Assembly (NCBI RefSeq): GCF_000321225.1
Contig: NW_004450480.1
Span: forward strand, 1,715,544 to 1,779,543
Direction of reading: 5' to 3'
DNA: 64,000 nt
From: Odobenus rosmarus divergens
Lineage: Eukaryota > Chordata > Mammalia > Carnivora > Odobenidae
The translations under genes and the position numbers were made by a program. The notes beneath the pieces are model-generated. The model saw only the letters and a program-made list of their open reading frames with translations. It ran no database searches and was not told the DNA's origin. Positions 49,744-61,000 of this stretch are shown piece by piece (within the stretch, counting starts at the first letter, position 1; each line of letters begins with the position of its first letter).

Positions 49744-49932
49744 TTTTTTTTTTTTTTTAAAGACTTTATTTATTTGAGAGAGAACACAAGAGGTGGGGAG
49801 GGGCAGAGGGAGAGAAAGAAGCAGACTCCCTCCTTAGCAGCGAGCTGGAGGCAGGGCTCAGATCCCAGAACCCTGGAATCACGACCTGAGCAGAAGGCAA
49901 ACCCTTAACCAACTGAGCCACCCCAGTGTCCC
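49744..49932 (-). mobile_element. CAN SINE, minus strand
   Basis: T17 tail with 'aaagactttatttatttgag', centre 'gaatcacgacctgagcag', head 'gagccaccccagtgtcc'. Perfect TSD 'catggtattgttct' at 49730-49743 and 49933-49946. Confidence 0.94.
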
Positions 49933-50109
49933 CATGGTATTGTTCTTAATATCTATTTCTGTTGCCCAGCACACAGCCTGGTAAATGGAAATGGCAATAA
50001 ATATTTGTTAATCGAAAGAGAAAGAACAGGAATCTTTGGGGTTCTAATTTTTTTTTTTCAGTTGAAAGAAGGCAACTTATCATATGAAATTTCAGTGGTC
50101 AAAATGGAG

Positions 50110-50307
50110 ATGAGGGGTGCCAGGGTGGCTCAGTCATTAAGCGTCTGCCTTCAGCTCAGCTCACGATCCCAGGGTCCTGGGATTGAGCCCTGCGTTGGGC
50201 TCCTTGCTCCACGGGAAGCCTGCTTCTCCCTCTCCCACTCCCCCTGCTTGTGTTCCCTCTCTTGCTGTGTCTCTCTCTGGCAAATAAATAAATAAAATCT
50301 TAAAAAA
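50110..50307 (+). mobile_element. CAN SINE, plus strand
   Basis: Head 'ggggtgccagggtggctcag', 'cttgtgttccctctcttgctg' arm, tail 'aaataaataaataaaatc'. TSD 'aaaatggag' at 50101-50109 and 50308-50316. Same subtype as 27330 and 29744. Confidence 0.93.
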
Positions 50308-50430
50308 AAAATGGAGGGGATTTTTGAACTGTGTCCTCTATCTTGTTACACAAAATGTAAGTCACTAGTTGCAAGTTTGGATGAATATCCAACGTGATCT
50401 TATTTTTGTTTAATGGTCAATACCTTAATG

Positions 50431-50636
50431 CAGGGGTCACCAAACAATGGCCAAATTTTGCCCACCCATTATTGTATGGTCTGTGAGCCAAGATGGTTTT
50501 TACATATTGAAATGTAGCGTGTAAAAAAGACTATCATTATTTCAGTAAGGACAGTTGCTCAGAGTCAGGACCTTGCTTCTTGGCCTGCCACGCCTAAAAT
50601 ATTTATTTGCTGACCCCAAGAGTTTGCTGACCCCTG
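50431..50636. mobile_element. hAT (Charlie-type) MITE with visible terminal inverted repeats
   Basis: Starts 'caggggtcaccaaaca' and ends 'agtttgctgacccctg', whose reverse complement is 'caggggtcagcaaact': 14 of 16 matching TIR positions. The interior reads 'gtatggtctgtgagccaaga' and 'acgcctaaaatatttatttg'. The right TIR is partly doubled ('atttgctgacccca' just before it). An 8-bp TSD is not recognisable. Confidence 0.75.
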
Positions 50637-50639
50637 CAT

Positions 50640-51989
50640 AAGAATATATCCAAGTAGACTACTGTATTGAAAGCATTCTGTTATCGCAATAGAGTTTACC
50701 AATGTGTTGCCATGTTTTTCACCAAGGAAATCAGCCCTAGAAGGCAAATAATTATGTTTTGAAAAAACAAAGTGAAAATGAAGAAAATACAATCAGGGGA
50801 TAATAAAATTAAAGACTACAGAATGCTGCTCTCCTCTTCCATCTCTGTTCTAGAAATGCATAGATGGAGTAAACTTGTCCACCCTAAGGCAACAAATACT
50901 TGTTAAAAATGATTCCTTACATTTGTATACCACCTGTAACTTTTCAAAGCTCTCTCATGATAGTATTTAATGTCTTATAGCTGTATTACAGCAATAACTG
51001 ACCTTTTTTTTATTGCTTAGCACTATGAAACTCAATTGTGTATACATTCTTTTTATCTTTCATGATGACAGGTATTCTGCTCAACCAAGAGATGTAGTTG
51101 GAAATCAAGAAATACCTTGAAAGCCCTACTTGCCTAAAGCTTATTCTGGCTGAAGTCCGTGCATGAAGTTCAAAGGTACTAGAACAAACTTAAAGTTACC
51201 TTATTTTTTAATTTAGTAAACCAAGGATATGGTTTTGAAAAAAAAAAGTTCCTATAAACTCTAAAAAATGTATTTTTGTGTAAATATTATATAAGTATTA
51301 TTGAATATAAGTATTAATCCAAAGATCTCAATACCTGATGCAGAGGGTAATTTAAAATATGGTTATTTTGGTTATGAGTAAGACGGTTTCAAATGGTGTG
51401 TTAAGGGATCCTGTTTAAGACCGTTGTTATTAACCATGTTGATTGGCAAAAATCTCCAAAGGCATGCTAATTTGATTTCAATAAATTGAAGTTGGGTATT
51501 ATAAAGTATAAAATGTTCGAGAGGCTGCTTAATAGCAACCTTATGGAGAAGGCTTCAAGGTTTAGGTGATTGTTAGCTTAATGTTTGTCAAGGGCATGAT
51601 GCGATTCCAAGAAAATGTATGACCTTAGGCTACAACAATTTAGGTAAAGCAAGGTGAAGGCCCCTCTCTATTCTGTGAGATCCCAGTCACATCAAAGTAC
51701 TTGATCAATTTCTGGATGGTAGACTCTAAGAAGAGTATAGAACATCAGGGGTGGCAAATAGATTTCATGTTGTCTGTCATTTTTGTTTGTGGCCTAGAGA
51801 ACTGGGTTCAGAAAGATTCTGAGGCTCTATGCAGGCCCATTGGGAAATGGTGCTGGGTTTGTCTGGCAGGGAGGTAATGCATTATTATCACTGAATATAT
51901 AAGTTCATGACTGGGCTAGAAAGGGGATAGAACAGTGCTGACAAAAGTTCAGCTCTTTCATCTCCTGCACACTTTTGTTTTCTCTCATT
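50640..51989. other. Unique sequence
   Basis: No repeat or gene recognised. Confidence 0.4.
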
Positions 51990-52004
51990 AAGGGTAAGCA
52001 ATCT

Positions 52005-52200
52005 TGGGTGCCTGGGTGGCTCAGTTGGTTAAGCGACTGCCTTCGGCTCAGGTCATGATCCTGGAGTCCCGGGATCGAGTCCCACATCGGGCTCCCTGCT
52101 CAGCGGGGAGTCTGCTTCTCCCTCTGACCCTCTTCCCTCTCGTGCTCTCTATCTCTCATTCTCTCTTTCTCAAATAAATAAATAAAATCTTTAAAAAAAA
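52005..52200 (+). mobile_element. Young-looking CAN SINE, plus strand, perfect 15-bp TSDs
   Basis: Head 'gggtgcctgggtggctcag', then 'gactgccttcggctcagg', 'gatcctggagtcccggg', 'cctcttccctctcgtgctc' and 'aaataaataaataaaatc'. TSD 'aagggtaagcaatct' identical at 51990-52004 and 52201-52215. Same subtype as 26197, and these two are the best preserved copies in the window. Confidence 0.95.
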
Positions 52201-52257
52201 AAGGGTAAGCAATCTCTTAAAATTTTATATGCCTCTTAACAAGGTCATCTCTTAGAA

Positions 52258-52310
52258 CAAGGGTAGGTAAACTATGGCCAACAGGCCAAATCTGCCTCAT
52301 TGTCTCTTTT
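52258..52310. mobile_element. hAT MITE end fragment
   Basis: 'caagggtaggtaaactatgg' and 'ccaacaggccaaatctgcc' match the left end of the hAT family at 50431. The right side dissolves into AT-rich text. Confidence 0.45.
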
Positions 52311-52319
52311 TATATTTTA

Positions 52320-53628
52320 AATATAAATGTCATGTTTTACATTTGTTCCTTGGATTATATTTGGTGGATCTCCCAAAATGCTATGAATAACAGTCTCACT
52401 TTTATTATCTCCAAAATAATATATAAAATTTTGTATCTCATTTTTAGGCCAATAGTTTTTTTGGCGTGGTGGAGGGGGATAGATTGCTCTTTAATATCCA
52501 GTTTTTAGAGTGTTTATTTTTAATATGAATTTTATCTTAGAGGCTATATTCTTTACCATGTGTTTGAAGAATGTATTTAATATTTTTCAGTCTGTTATAT
52601 ATTTTTGAGTAGATATTATTAAATATCTTGAATGCTTAGAAAATAATGGCTTTATATAACATATGAACCTTAGTACATGGTTTTTAACTCAACATTATTA
52701 AATGTCATTTGAATCTTTTCATCCTTACTTATTTTTGAATAATCTGTCCTAGACTGGTAGTAATGTATGAGAACATCCCACCAGACTATATATCCATTTA
52801 TCTTTGTAGATGTAATTTTTTTCCCATGACCTTATAATGAATTTATACAGAGGAGCTATTGAAGGTAGGATTCTGGTTCTAGGTGACTCAGGAAAGAGTC
52901 AGCAGGTCAGCACAACTTCTGTCTCTAATAAAAGATGCATTTCTTATTCTTCCACCACGTTAGTGAGGACCTTGTTTTTCTACCAGGTTAACAGAGCAAG
53001 AATTGCTTAGCCACCTCCCTGCCTAAAAGACAGAGTTGTTAGAAATTCACTTTGGGCTTCAGATAGCTATGAAGTTGTGTTTATCTTCTTGAGCATTTTT
53101 AAAGAAGAGTTTAGAGTGAATGGATGAAGCCCATTTGTTCAACTACTTGGTCAAACCTCGTCTTTCTACCAGGTCTTACTGTATAATTTAAACTCACCAG
53201 GAATAAAAAACTCAGTTCAGTTAATCATAGATTCCAGGTAGATGGCCTTCAAATTATGTTAGCCATATAACAATTATTCAGATGTCATTCTCAGTAGGAG
53301 CCATGGTACTGAACAAACAGGAGTAAAGCTGCTTGCTGTCCTAGAGTGGGGATAGAGGGTGGGGAAAGGGTGGGGGGCTAGAGAAGGGGTGGGTGGTCTC
53401 AGCACCAAGGGGGATTTAGGGGAATAGAGGAGAGGACAGATACTTCCAAGATTTTTGAAGTGAAGATGAGTCGATAAAGATATGTGGCTAATTAAAGATA
53501 CATGGATTATTGTAAAATAGCTTAAAATATGTTTAAATCATAGTCGATATTAGAATGTTAAAATCCAGCACTGGGGTCACGAAAGGTGCATCCAAACTCC
53601 ACTGTGTTTCAAATGATGGCATCAAAGG
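52320..53628. other. Unique sequence
   Basis: No gene recognised. A G-rich stretch lies at 53345-53395. Confidence 0.4.
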
Positions 53629-53639
53629 GGGTGAATAAG

Positions 53640-53752
53640 TTTTTTTTTTTTAATTCAATTAGCCAACATATAGTACATCATTAGTTTCAGATGTAGAGTT
53701 CAGTAATTCATCAGTTGCATATAACACCCAGTGCTCATCACATCACGTGCTT
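53640..53752 (-). mobile_element. Very short L1 3' end, minus strand
   Basis: T12 tail, then 'caattagccaacatatagta', 'catcattagtttcagatgta', 'tataacacccagtgctcatc'. This is a different 3' end subfamily from the one at 5436. Likely TSD 'gggtgaataag' (53629-53639) and 'gggtgagtagg' (53753-53763). Confidence 0.75.
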
Positions 53753-53764
53753 GGGTGAGTAGGC

Positions 53765-55115
53765 TTTTGTGGAAGTAACATAAACACAATCTACTAGGAC
53801 TACCTTTTTAAACTGTAGTCCCTGATGAAATTTTAAAATTTGGGACAATTTCCACTCTTTCAATTTTTTTTTTCATAAAGTGAGACTTAAATAATAATTT
53901 TATATTTCACTACAAATTTAGATTTTTTTCAAGTTCTCATAAATTAGATCATGCAACATTAGATATTAAAACCATGCACAAGTTTTGCTTTGATGCCAAT
54001 ACCACATTAAGGGGGACAGGGTACTGCTTGCCAGACATCCTCTTGCTTCCCACTCTGCAGCAGTTATCTGTTATCTTCAGAAAATTCTAAAAGGGAATTT
54101 TCGGAACCATAAACCTAGATCAGGGAAAGGTTTCAGTTTGCTGGAAATGATGTGTAAAATTCCCCGGTCAGTGACGGAAAAGGTGCTGTAAGCAATGGAA
54201 GGTTTTTATAAATTAAATTCTTACAAGATAGCAAGTAGAAATAATGGGTCTGCACAGAATGATCTGCAATGAGTTAGTAACTACAAAAATTAAAAAAAAA
54301 AAAAAGACTTGAACAAATGAGGACATGGAACAGAAGAGTCATGTAATGTGAAAGGCCAAAGTCAAAAAAAGTAATGATCTGCAGCTTTCAAAATGTTCTA
54401 AAAATAATTTTTTAAAAGAAACTTTATGGAATGTTTGGAGGAAAAGGAACCACTGGACAGAGATGAGGCCGATGATGGGTCACTAATGACAGTGAGAGAG
54501 CAAACTCGTGGATGCCCGCTATCTCTTGCTTCCTCCACCAGAAATGGGGTTCAAATGGGACAAACAAGCATGAGACCCGGGGGAGGTCACAGACTGCATG
54601 GATTTCTCTAAAGTGAGTTGTCATAAAGTTCAGATGGATTTTGTCCAGGATATCACTTGTGTTCATAATACTAGAACCTACCTCCGTCATCTGTAAGGGG
54701 TGCTGCAGGATGGCAGAGGTGTTGGAAAACCAGAAATGAGTAAATCATACTATAACTCTCCAAAATCTAGAAACAGGCAGATAGCTAGCAAAATTGGGCG
54801 ACTCATTCCTGAAGTGGCCGATTGAAAGATTGGGAAAGCAAAGCATTTTTCTGTAGTCCACAGTGTAGGTTATGACAATGAGTCATGTCAATCAAATCCC
54901 TCTTCCCAGGAGAAAAAGTTAACACAGTAGAGTGTTTTGGGTTTTGTTATTGTTGTTATGTGACTGGTTTTAAATCTCTCACAACCATGATACTCTTCTG
55001 GGCAATGGTGAAAAGTATATAATCATACCCATAGAGAATGTTAACTTTGAGAAAGATGATTATCTAAAGCATGTTGATTATCTAAAGCATGTTGATTATT
55101 GATCCTTGCTAAACA
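53765..55115. other. Unique sequence
   Basis: Nothing coding. An 18-bp tandem duplication ('tgattatctaaagcatgt' twice) lies at about 55058-55093. Confidence 0.4.
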
Positions 55116-55117
55116 GG

Positions 55118-55645
55118 TGTGAGGCTAATTTTACATGTCAACTTGCCTGGGCTAAGGGATGTTTACCTAGCTGGTAAAACATTATTTCTGGGTGTGCCTG
55201 CGAAGCTGTTTTTGGAAGAGGTTAGCATATGAGTTAGTAGACCAGTAAAAAATATCTGTCCACAGCAATGTGGGTAGGCGTCATCCAATCCCTTGAGAAC
55301 CCAATAAAACAGAAAGGCAAAGGAAGGGGGAATTCCTTCTCTCTCTTCTTGACTGGGACGTCCATCTTCTCCTGCCCTCCAACATTGGAATTCAAGGTTC
55401 TTGAGCCCTTGGATTCTGGGACTTAACCAGCAATAGCCCAGTTCTCAGGCCTCTGGCTTTAGACTGGGAGTTACACCAGTGGTTTTCCTGGTTCTTCAGA
55501 TAGTGGATGTCAGAGTGTGGGACTTCCTGGCCTCTAGAACTGCATGAGCCAATGCCTATAATAAATCACCTCATATATATCTGTATCTTTATCTGTTTCT
55601 CTCTTACTGGCTCTATTTTTCTGGAGAACTTTGACTAATGTAACA
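55118..55645 (+). mobile_element. Solo LTR-like repeat (ERVL-class candidate)
   Basis: About 530 bp running from 'tgtgaggctaattttacatg' and 'tcaacttgcctgggctaag' through 'gtaggcgtcatccaatccc', 'gagccaatgcctataataaa' to 'ctggagaactttgactaat' and 'gtaaca'. This is a very common mammalian LTR-like sequence with TG...CA ends and a late AATAAA. No internal viral genes are present. The exact family is not certain. Confidence 0.6.
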
Positions 55646-55880
55646 GGAGAGTATTCTCTATAGAAATCCATTCATGGCCTAATCCCTAGTCAGACTGTAA
55701 TGTGTGATTTTACCAACAACTTACATAAAGATAGCAGGTATCAGTATCCTCAGCTGCAAATGGGGAAAATGACTGACCCACACACCAATTTTTTAAAAAA
55801 GTGATAAATGATGATACACAGAAATTACACATTACGGGGCTTGGCACACATTAAATGTTTAGTAAGTAGAAGCAAATAAT
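55646..55880 (+). repeat. MIR-like fragment, plus strand
   Basis: 'tcctcagctgcaaatgggga' and 'ggggcttggcacacattaaa' with 'tgtttagtaagtagaag' resemble the MIR 3' half. Confidence 0.45.
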
Positions 55881-56195
55881 TGTGTTATCAAAATGAATGA
55901 GGACATAGAGCTGAAGGAATGGACATATAATAGACATAAAAAGGTAAAGTTCCAGACCTATGTTTAAAATAAGTCAATTATATAAATACAGGATGAATGA
56001 AAAAACCTTAAGATCTTTACCTATTTACAAATTCACTATCACCCTACCATGTAACCATGTGAACAGGCTATATTAGACTTTATTTTTGTCTCCAGAAAGA
56101 GGAATATTCACAATATTCAACCATTGTGTTTCATACCATATGTCATAAGATAACTGTTCAATATGGGGTATGATAATTTAAGAATAACATCAATA

Positions 56196-56379
56196 GGGGC
56201 ACTTTTAGTCAGTTAAGCGTCAGACTCGTTCGGCTCAGGTAATGATCTCAGGGTTATGGGATTGAGCCGTGTTGGGCTTTATGCTCTTCAGGGAGCCTGC
56301 TTGAGATTCTCCCTATCCCTCTCTCTCCCTCCCCCACTCCCTCTCTCTCTCTCTCTCAAATAAATCTTGGGAGAAAAAA
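56196..56379 (+). mobile_element. CAN SINE, plus strand, internally decayed head
   Basis: Head 'ggggcacttttagtcagtt' has lost part of the A-box region ('ctgggtggctcag' is missing). The 'gcctgcttgagattctcc' arm and CT repeat identify another subtype. TSD 'agaataacatcaata' (56181-56195) and 'agaataacaccaata' (56380-56394). Confidence 0.9.
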
Positions 56380-56509
56380 AGAATAACACCAATAAATTGG
56401 TTTGTGGCCGGAAGAGATCGTAAAAACGATTAAACTTTGTCTTTCAATAGTAACTGAATAAAATGGAGGTGTTTAAGCTGGAGAAGAAATGGCAAAAGAG
56501 GTTTAGACC

Positions 56510-56830
56510 AGCTGGTCATTTACATACAGTGAAACACCATGCAGCCATATAAAGGAATGAGAAGGAACTCTGTGTACTATAACTGAAAGATTTCCAAGAT
56601 AGAGTAAGTGAAAAAAAAAAAAAACAAGGTGCAGAATAGTGTGAGTATAATTTGCTATATTTTATATAAAAAGAGAGGAGTAGCATTCTATATTTGCTTA
56701 GAGATTCACAAAGTTTAAACTGGGAAAGAAAATGAAAATGTACCTTATCTATTGGGTGTCGGGGTGGGGAGTACTGAGCAGAGTTGAGGATGAAGTCAGG
56801 GACTGGAGGGAAACTTTCTACTTCATACTC
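56510..56830 (+). repeat. Old L1 3' UTR fragment, sense
   Basis: 'acaccatgcagccatataaa', 'gaaagatttccaagatagag', 'aacaaggtgcagaatagtgt' and 'gactggagggaaactttcta' follow the L1M 3' UTR order. Confidence 0.6.
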
Positions 56831-57200
56831 CGCTTGAGTTGGTTCCCCCAGAAGCTGACCCTGAGGTGATGATTTTCATCCAAGTAGCTTTCTAGGAGAT
56901 GTTCCCAGGAAGCCTAACTTGGAGAGCAGACAGGAGAAGGAAGCAGTAGATTATGAATGGTTGAACAGGTTACCACAAGAGCAACTGGAGCTCCACCCAC
57001 CCCGGCAACCTCTGGCAGACCATGTGAACTGCCCTTCAGGGTCCCCCAGTAATGAGAGAGGAACCCTCGTGGATTGGTGACTGTTTGGGAGTGGGGGCTG
57101 GACGTCAGCTGCTCTTCAATCACAGGCACGGAGTGGTAAACTCCGTGCCCACAGTATACATCAGAGTACCTTTGGATTCATTCCAATTTTTAAACCAAGA
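56830..57200. repeat. Possible LTR-like repeat, family unknown
   Basis: 'ttcccccagaagctgaccct', 'caagtagctttctaggagat' and 'gttcccaggaagcctaact' resemble the start of an old mammalian LTR. A 13-bp inverted pair, 'ggcacggagt' ... 'actccgtgcc', sits at 57125-57150. Confidence 0.3.
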
Positions 57201-57249
57201 GAAGGTATTCTATTAAAAATTTTTTTTAGTTATTTTAAATTAAAGAAAT

Positions 57250-57435
57250 AGAGGTGCCTGGGTTGCTCAGTCAGTTAAGCATCTGCCATCAGCTCAGGTC
57301 ATGATCTCAGGGTCCAGGGATTGAGCCCCACATCGGGCTCCCCACTTAGCAGGGAGTCTGCTTGCCCCTCTGCCCTTCCCCCTGCTCCTGCTTGCTCTCT
57401 CGATCTCTCAAATAAATAACATCTTTAAAACTAAA
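57250..57435 (+). mobile_element. CAN SINE, plus strand
   Basis: Head 'aggtgcctgggttgctcag', 'catgatctcagggtccagg', CT-rich arm and tail 'caaataaataacatctttaa'. The surrounding AT-rich sequence prevents a firm TSD call. Confidence 0.9.
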
Positions 57436-57940
57436 TTAATTTATAAAATTTTATAAAGAAAAATTTAAAAACCACCTACCATGAAATATTAGCAATGCTG
57501 ACATAGAGAAAGGGGTTAGATTTAATTTTGGTCAGTTCCAAAACACAAAACTGGAAGCAAAGTTTCTTATTGCAGGATAGCAGCTATCAGCTAAAGTAGG
57601 AAGCACTTGCCAATAATTAGGTCTACTGCCTTATAAGGTCTTGATAATTAACTACCATTGGACCCACTCTCTCAGAGAATAGAGTTCCCTCAAGGATTTG
57701 TTTTAAACTAACACTTATTGGGTATTAAACCCAAGAAGTAAAGTAGATAATCCCCAAAAGTGGGTGCCAAAGATGGAGTTGTTTATTATGCTAAACAACC
57801 CTTTACAAGAATTTCTAGTTAATTATCTCAGTGAAACATCTTTATGAAATGGTAAATGCTAGGGAAGTACTTTCCACAGAGTGGGGAACCCCGAAGCAGC
57901 CCGTAGGTGTTTGGATGTCCACGGCGATTCTCTGCAGCCT

Positions 57941-58072
57941 GGCTGGTTCACTGATGAGCATCAGCTGGCGTCTTGTGAGAAATGCAGAATCTCAGGCCCT
58001 ACCCCAAATGTATTGGATCAGAATCTGCACATGAGCAAGATATCCAGGTGATTGTGAACGCAGAGTCAAGTT
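57941..58072. mobile_element. MER5A-like hAT MITE fragment
   Basis: 'gagaaatgcagaatctcagg', 'ccctaccccaaatgtattgg', 'atcagaatctgcacatgag' and 'atatccaggtgattgtgaac' match the MER5-type element. The left part is eroded. Confidence 0.6.
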
Positions 58073-58074
58073 CG

Positions 58075-61000
58075 GAAAGCAAGTTTCCCAGGGTTTAGGT
58101 TCCGCAGCTACACAGTATAACTTGTCTTACCTCTAATGGAAAATATATTGGCCTCTACTTAAACACATACAGTTTTAATTCAGCTAAACATTTTAATGTA
58201 CAAATCAAATTCCCACGATGACCATCATACCTGATGAGTGTATGCACCCTTAAAAATATCATCTCAAGTATACTGATGTGGTAGGAATAGATCATTCAGG
58301 ACTGAAGGATTTTAATTTTCTCCAATTTGAGCATGTCATGTTCTGACGTGGGTATAGTTCCCATATGTTCTGAGGGCCAACTAGGTGACCCATTAAAATC
58401 CTACAATTAGGTAGTTTGCTTCAGTTCATTATCAACTTCAGTCGCAATTGTGAGACATTCTATTATGATCTGAAACAATGGCACCTGAAAACATGAATAA
58501 TACATAGTACTAACAATACTTTTGGAACCATTATGGCATAGAATATTGTATCAATCCATAATTTGAAGATGGAGCTAAATGGATCTTTCATCTAAAAGAC
58601 CTGCTGTGATGTGTCAATTTACACCTGATGTTAATAAGAATATACTATCACTTAAAATCCATATTAAAATATTTTATATAAGATGTACTTGCATTAATAG
58701 ATATCTGTCATTTGTTACTAAATACAGCTGTTGAAAGAACCTCTTATGTGCTTTCAAAATTTGTTTTTAAGGCCTTGACATTAGATTGAATAAAAAGTAT
58801 TATGGAACCAATCCTTCATTATGAAAGTGGACATAATGGATGAAATACTGTGTGTTGCTTACTTCGTTTTTGCCGGGTCAAACTGAAATTCTCATCAGCG
58901 TTTGACACCCCTCACATGGCCACATAATAAATGAACAAGAACCTAAATATGGACATTAAATATGTCCACAGTATCTTTCACATTTCTTCTTTGAACATTA
59001 CAGTCTTTCGTTTTGAACCTCTCCTATAATAGGGGCGTAAAATAAGGTAGCTCACTCAATTATGAATCATTCTGGATTATAAATTCATGTGTCATTAACC
59101 ATGAATTCAACAAGTACGCAGTGATCTGTTTGATCTGAAATTGCATCAGAGTCTGAAGTAGTACTTTAGGAGGATTAAATTAATAAAATAAATTGAATAA
59201 ATGTTCAATATAAGTGAAATATGGCACCTTCACCTAAGGGTAAATAAATAAATCCACTGTTTACATTGTTCCCCTTTGACTTCATTTTCTCCATCATCTT
59301 CTTGCTGACACTAACTGTTCCTCCATTTGATGGAATCAATATTTTAAATATGAATCAAAATGCAAAGTAGGGGGGCTTAGGCACACATAAGTTTGCAATA
59401 ATTTTTTTCTAATGGCCTAGAGGCATTTGTCTTAGTTTGAAAGGCTTTTGACTAGGTGGTGAGAGAGTTACAGTACTTTTCATTTTTATTCAAGTTGCTT
59501 TTTGTCTTCAAACATATTCCCTTTATCATCATATTGAAATAAAAAATGCTAAGAAAAAAACTAAATGGAAAAAAAAACACCACCCTTTATCATCATCATC
59601 ATTTTACAGAATGAATATGGAACATGATTACTGTGCTACCTCGCTATTATAATTAATGAAATGTAGTTTAATTTCCAAGAAGTTTATATTATTCAATATC
59701 CCTCATGCCTGTTATTGTCTCTCTCCTGGAGGATTCACCTGTGGTAAGCCTGGAAAAAGGTCAACTTTACAAAGGGATTTTTAAGGAACCGCTTTAAATG
59801 ACTAGGGAGCACTTTGGGGAACAAGTCAGACTTGAAAGTGCATACTGAAGTTTAATTTATCAGTTTTCTTGTTACTTTCTTAACTATTTCCTCGGGCGGT
59901 AAGGTGTTTCCCTAAATGTAAGCGGACGATTACTATTGCATTAGCATGTGCACCAAAGTCTGGAAGTCCTGAGACAAGTCTTTACTCAAAATTGTCTAGA
60001 GCCTGAGTTACTATGAAGAGAAATGGGTGAAACTTTGCTAACCAGAAATAAGTTACTTTCGGTTATCTGTGGGATTTACATTCTAAATAATCCTAACAGA
60101 TCACAAGCTGGTTTCCACCAACATAATCAAGTTGAATGACGTTCCTTCTCCCACTGACCACTTCGTTCCAGAGCTTTTATAGCCTGGGATGGGGTAGGTT
60201 TGGATCGCTTCACTTAGAAAATGCATTGTTTAAATTAGAGGCTCGGAGGAAAAGAAACAGTGTACGAGAACTGCAGAATCAACTGTTGCCCAAGAAACTT
60301 GAATATCTCCAAGAGAAGATAAGACCAAAGTCTCCAGCTTGGGCAGGTTTCACCCGTCTTGTGCATCCTCTTTTGATCCCGGGGCTTCTTCCTGTCTCAG
60401 ATTTTCCATCACAGACTTTGCCTCATGTGCCGGTCTTTATCCTCAGTTGGCATCCATAGCACCTTTAAATGTCTTCCTGTTTTGTCATTCAGCAGACGGA
60501 CTCCATGCTTTGCAACCCCTCCTGCCCCTCCCAGGCCTGCCCCTCCATCACTAACACACTGTGCCATTACTTTCAGGCACACAATGTCACCGTCTTCATG
60601 CTCTCCCTTGCGCTCTCCCAGCTGATGTCTGACATCCTTCATTTCGCGACATCTGAGCAGAACCACAAGATGACAACGTTAGGATCATAATGCGAATTAG
60701 TTATGCCCTCACCATTTCCCGTTCTCATTAAATCATTGTCAGGACAATGGATTCATGTGGTACCATTTCCTGTTCTCATTACAATTTTTGTCACAAGAAT
60801 GAGGTATCAGAATTGCAATGCTTCACGTAGTCTTTGAAAAATAATAGTTAACTCTGCTGCTTTGACCTTTTTTTTTTTTTTCCCCTGCTCTGCATTTGGC
60901 TCAGCCCTGCCCTTCTCTTCCGCTGCCTATTTGTGGCTTTGGCAATTAGCAGATGAAGATGAAAGAGTCTGGAACAGGGCAAAAGTTAAGAAATCACAAC

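Noticed and set aside
229..57435. Many similar repeats spaced across the window, as a possible array such as CRISPR
   Set aside because: The repeats are dispersed carnivore SINEs with separate TSDs and irregular spacing; this is a mammalian genome.
21729..57435. SINEs as functional tRNA genes
   Set aside because: They keep A- and B-box-like words of their tRNA ancestor but cannot fold a full cloverleaf and have long 3' arms and tails.
60136..60459. 107-codon open frame in the repeat-poor block
   Set aside because: Could be an exon but no homology, splice sites in frame or codon bias can be shown; kept only as part of a finding.
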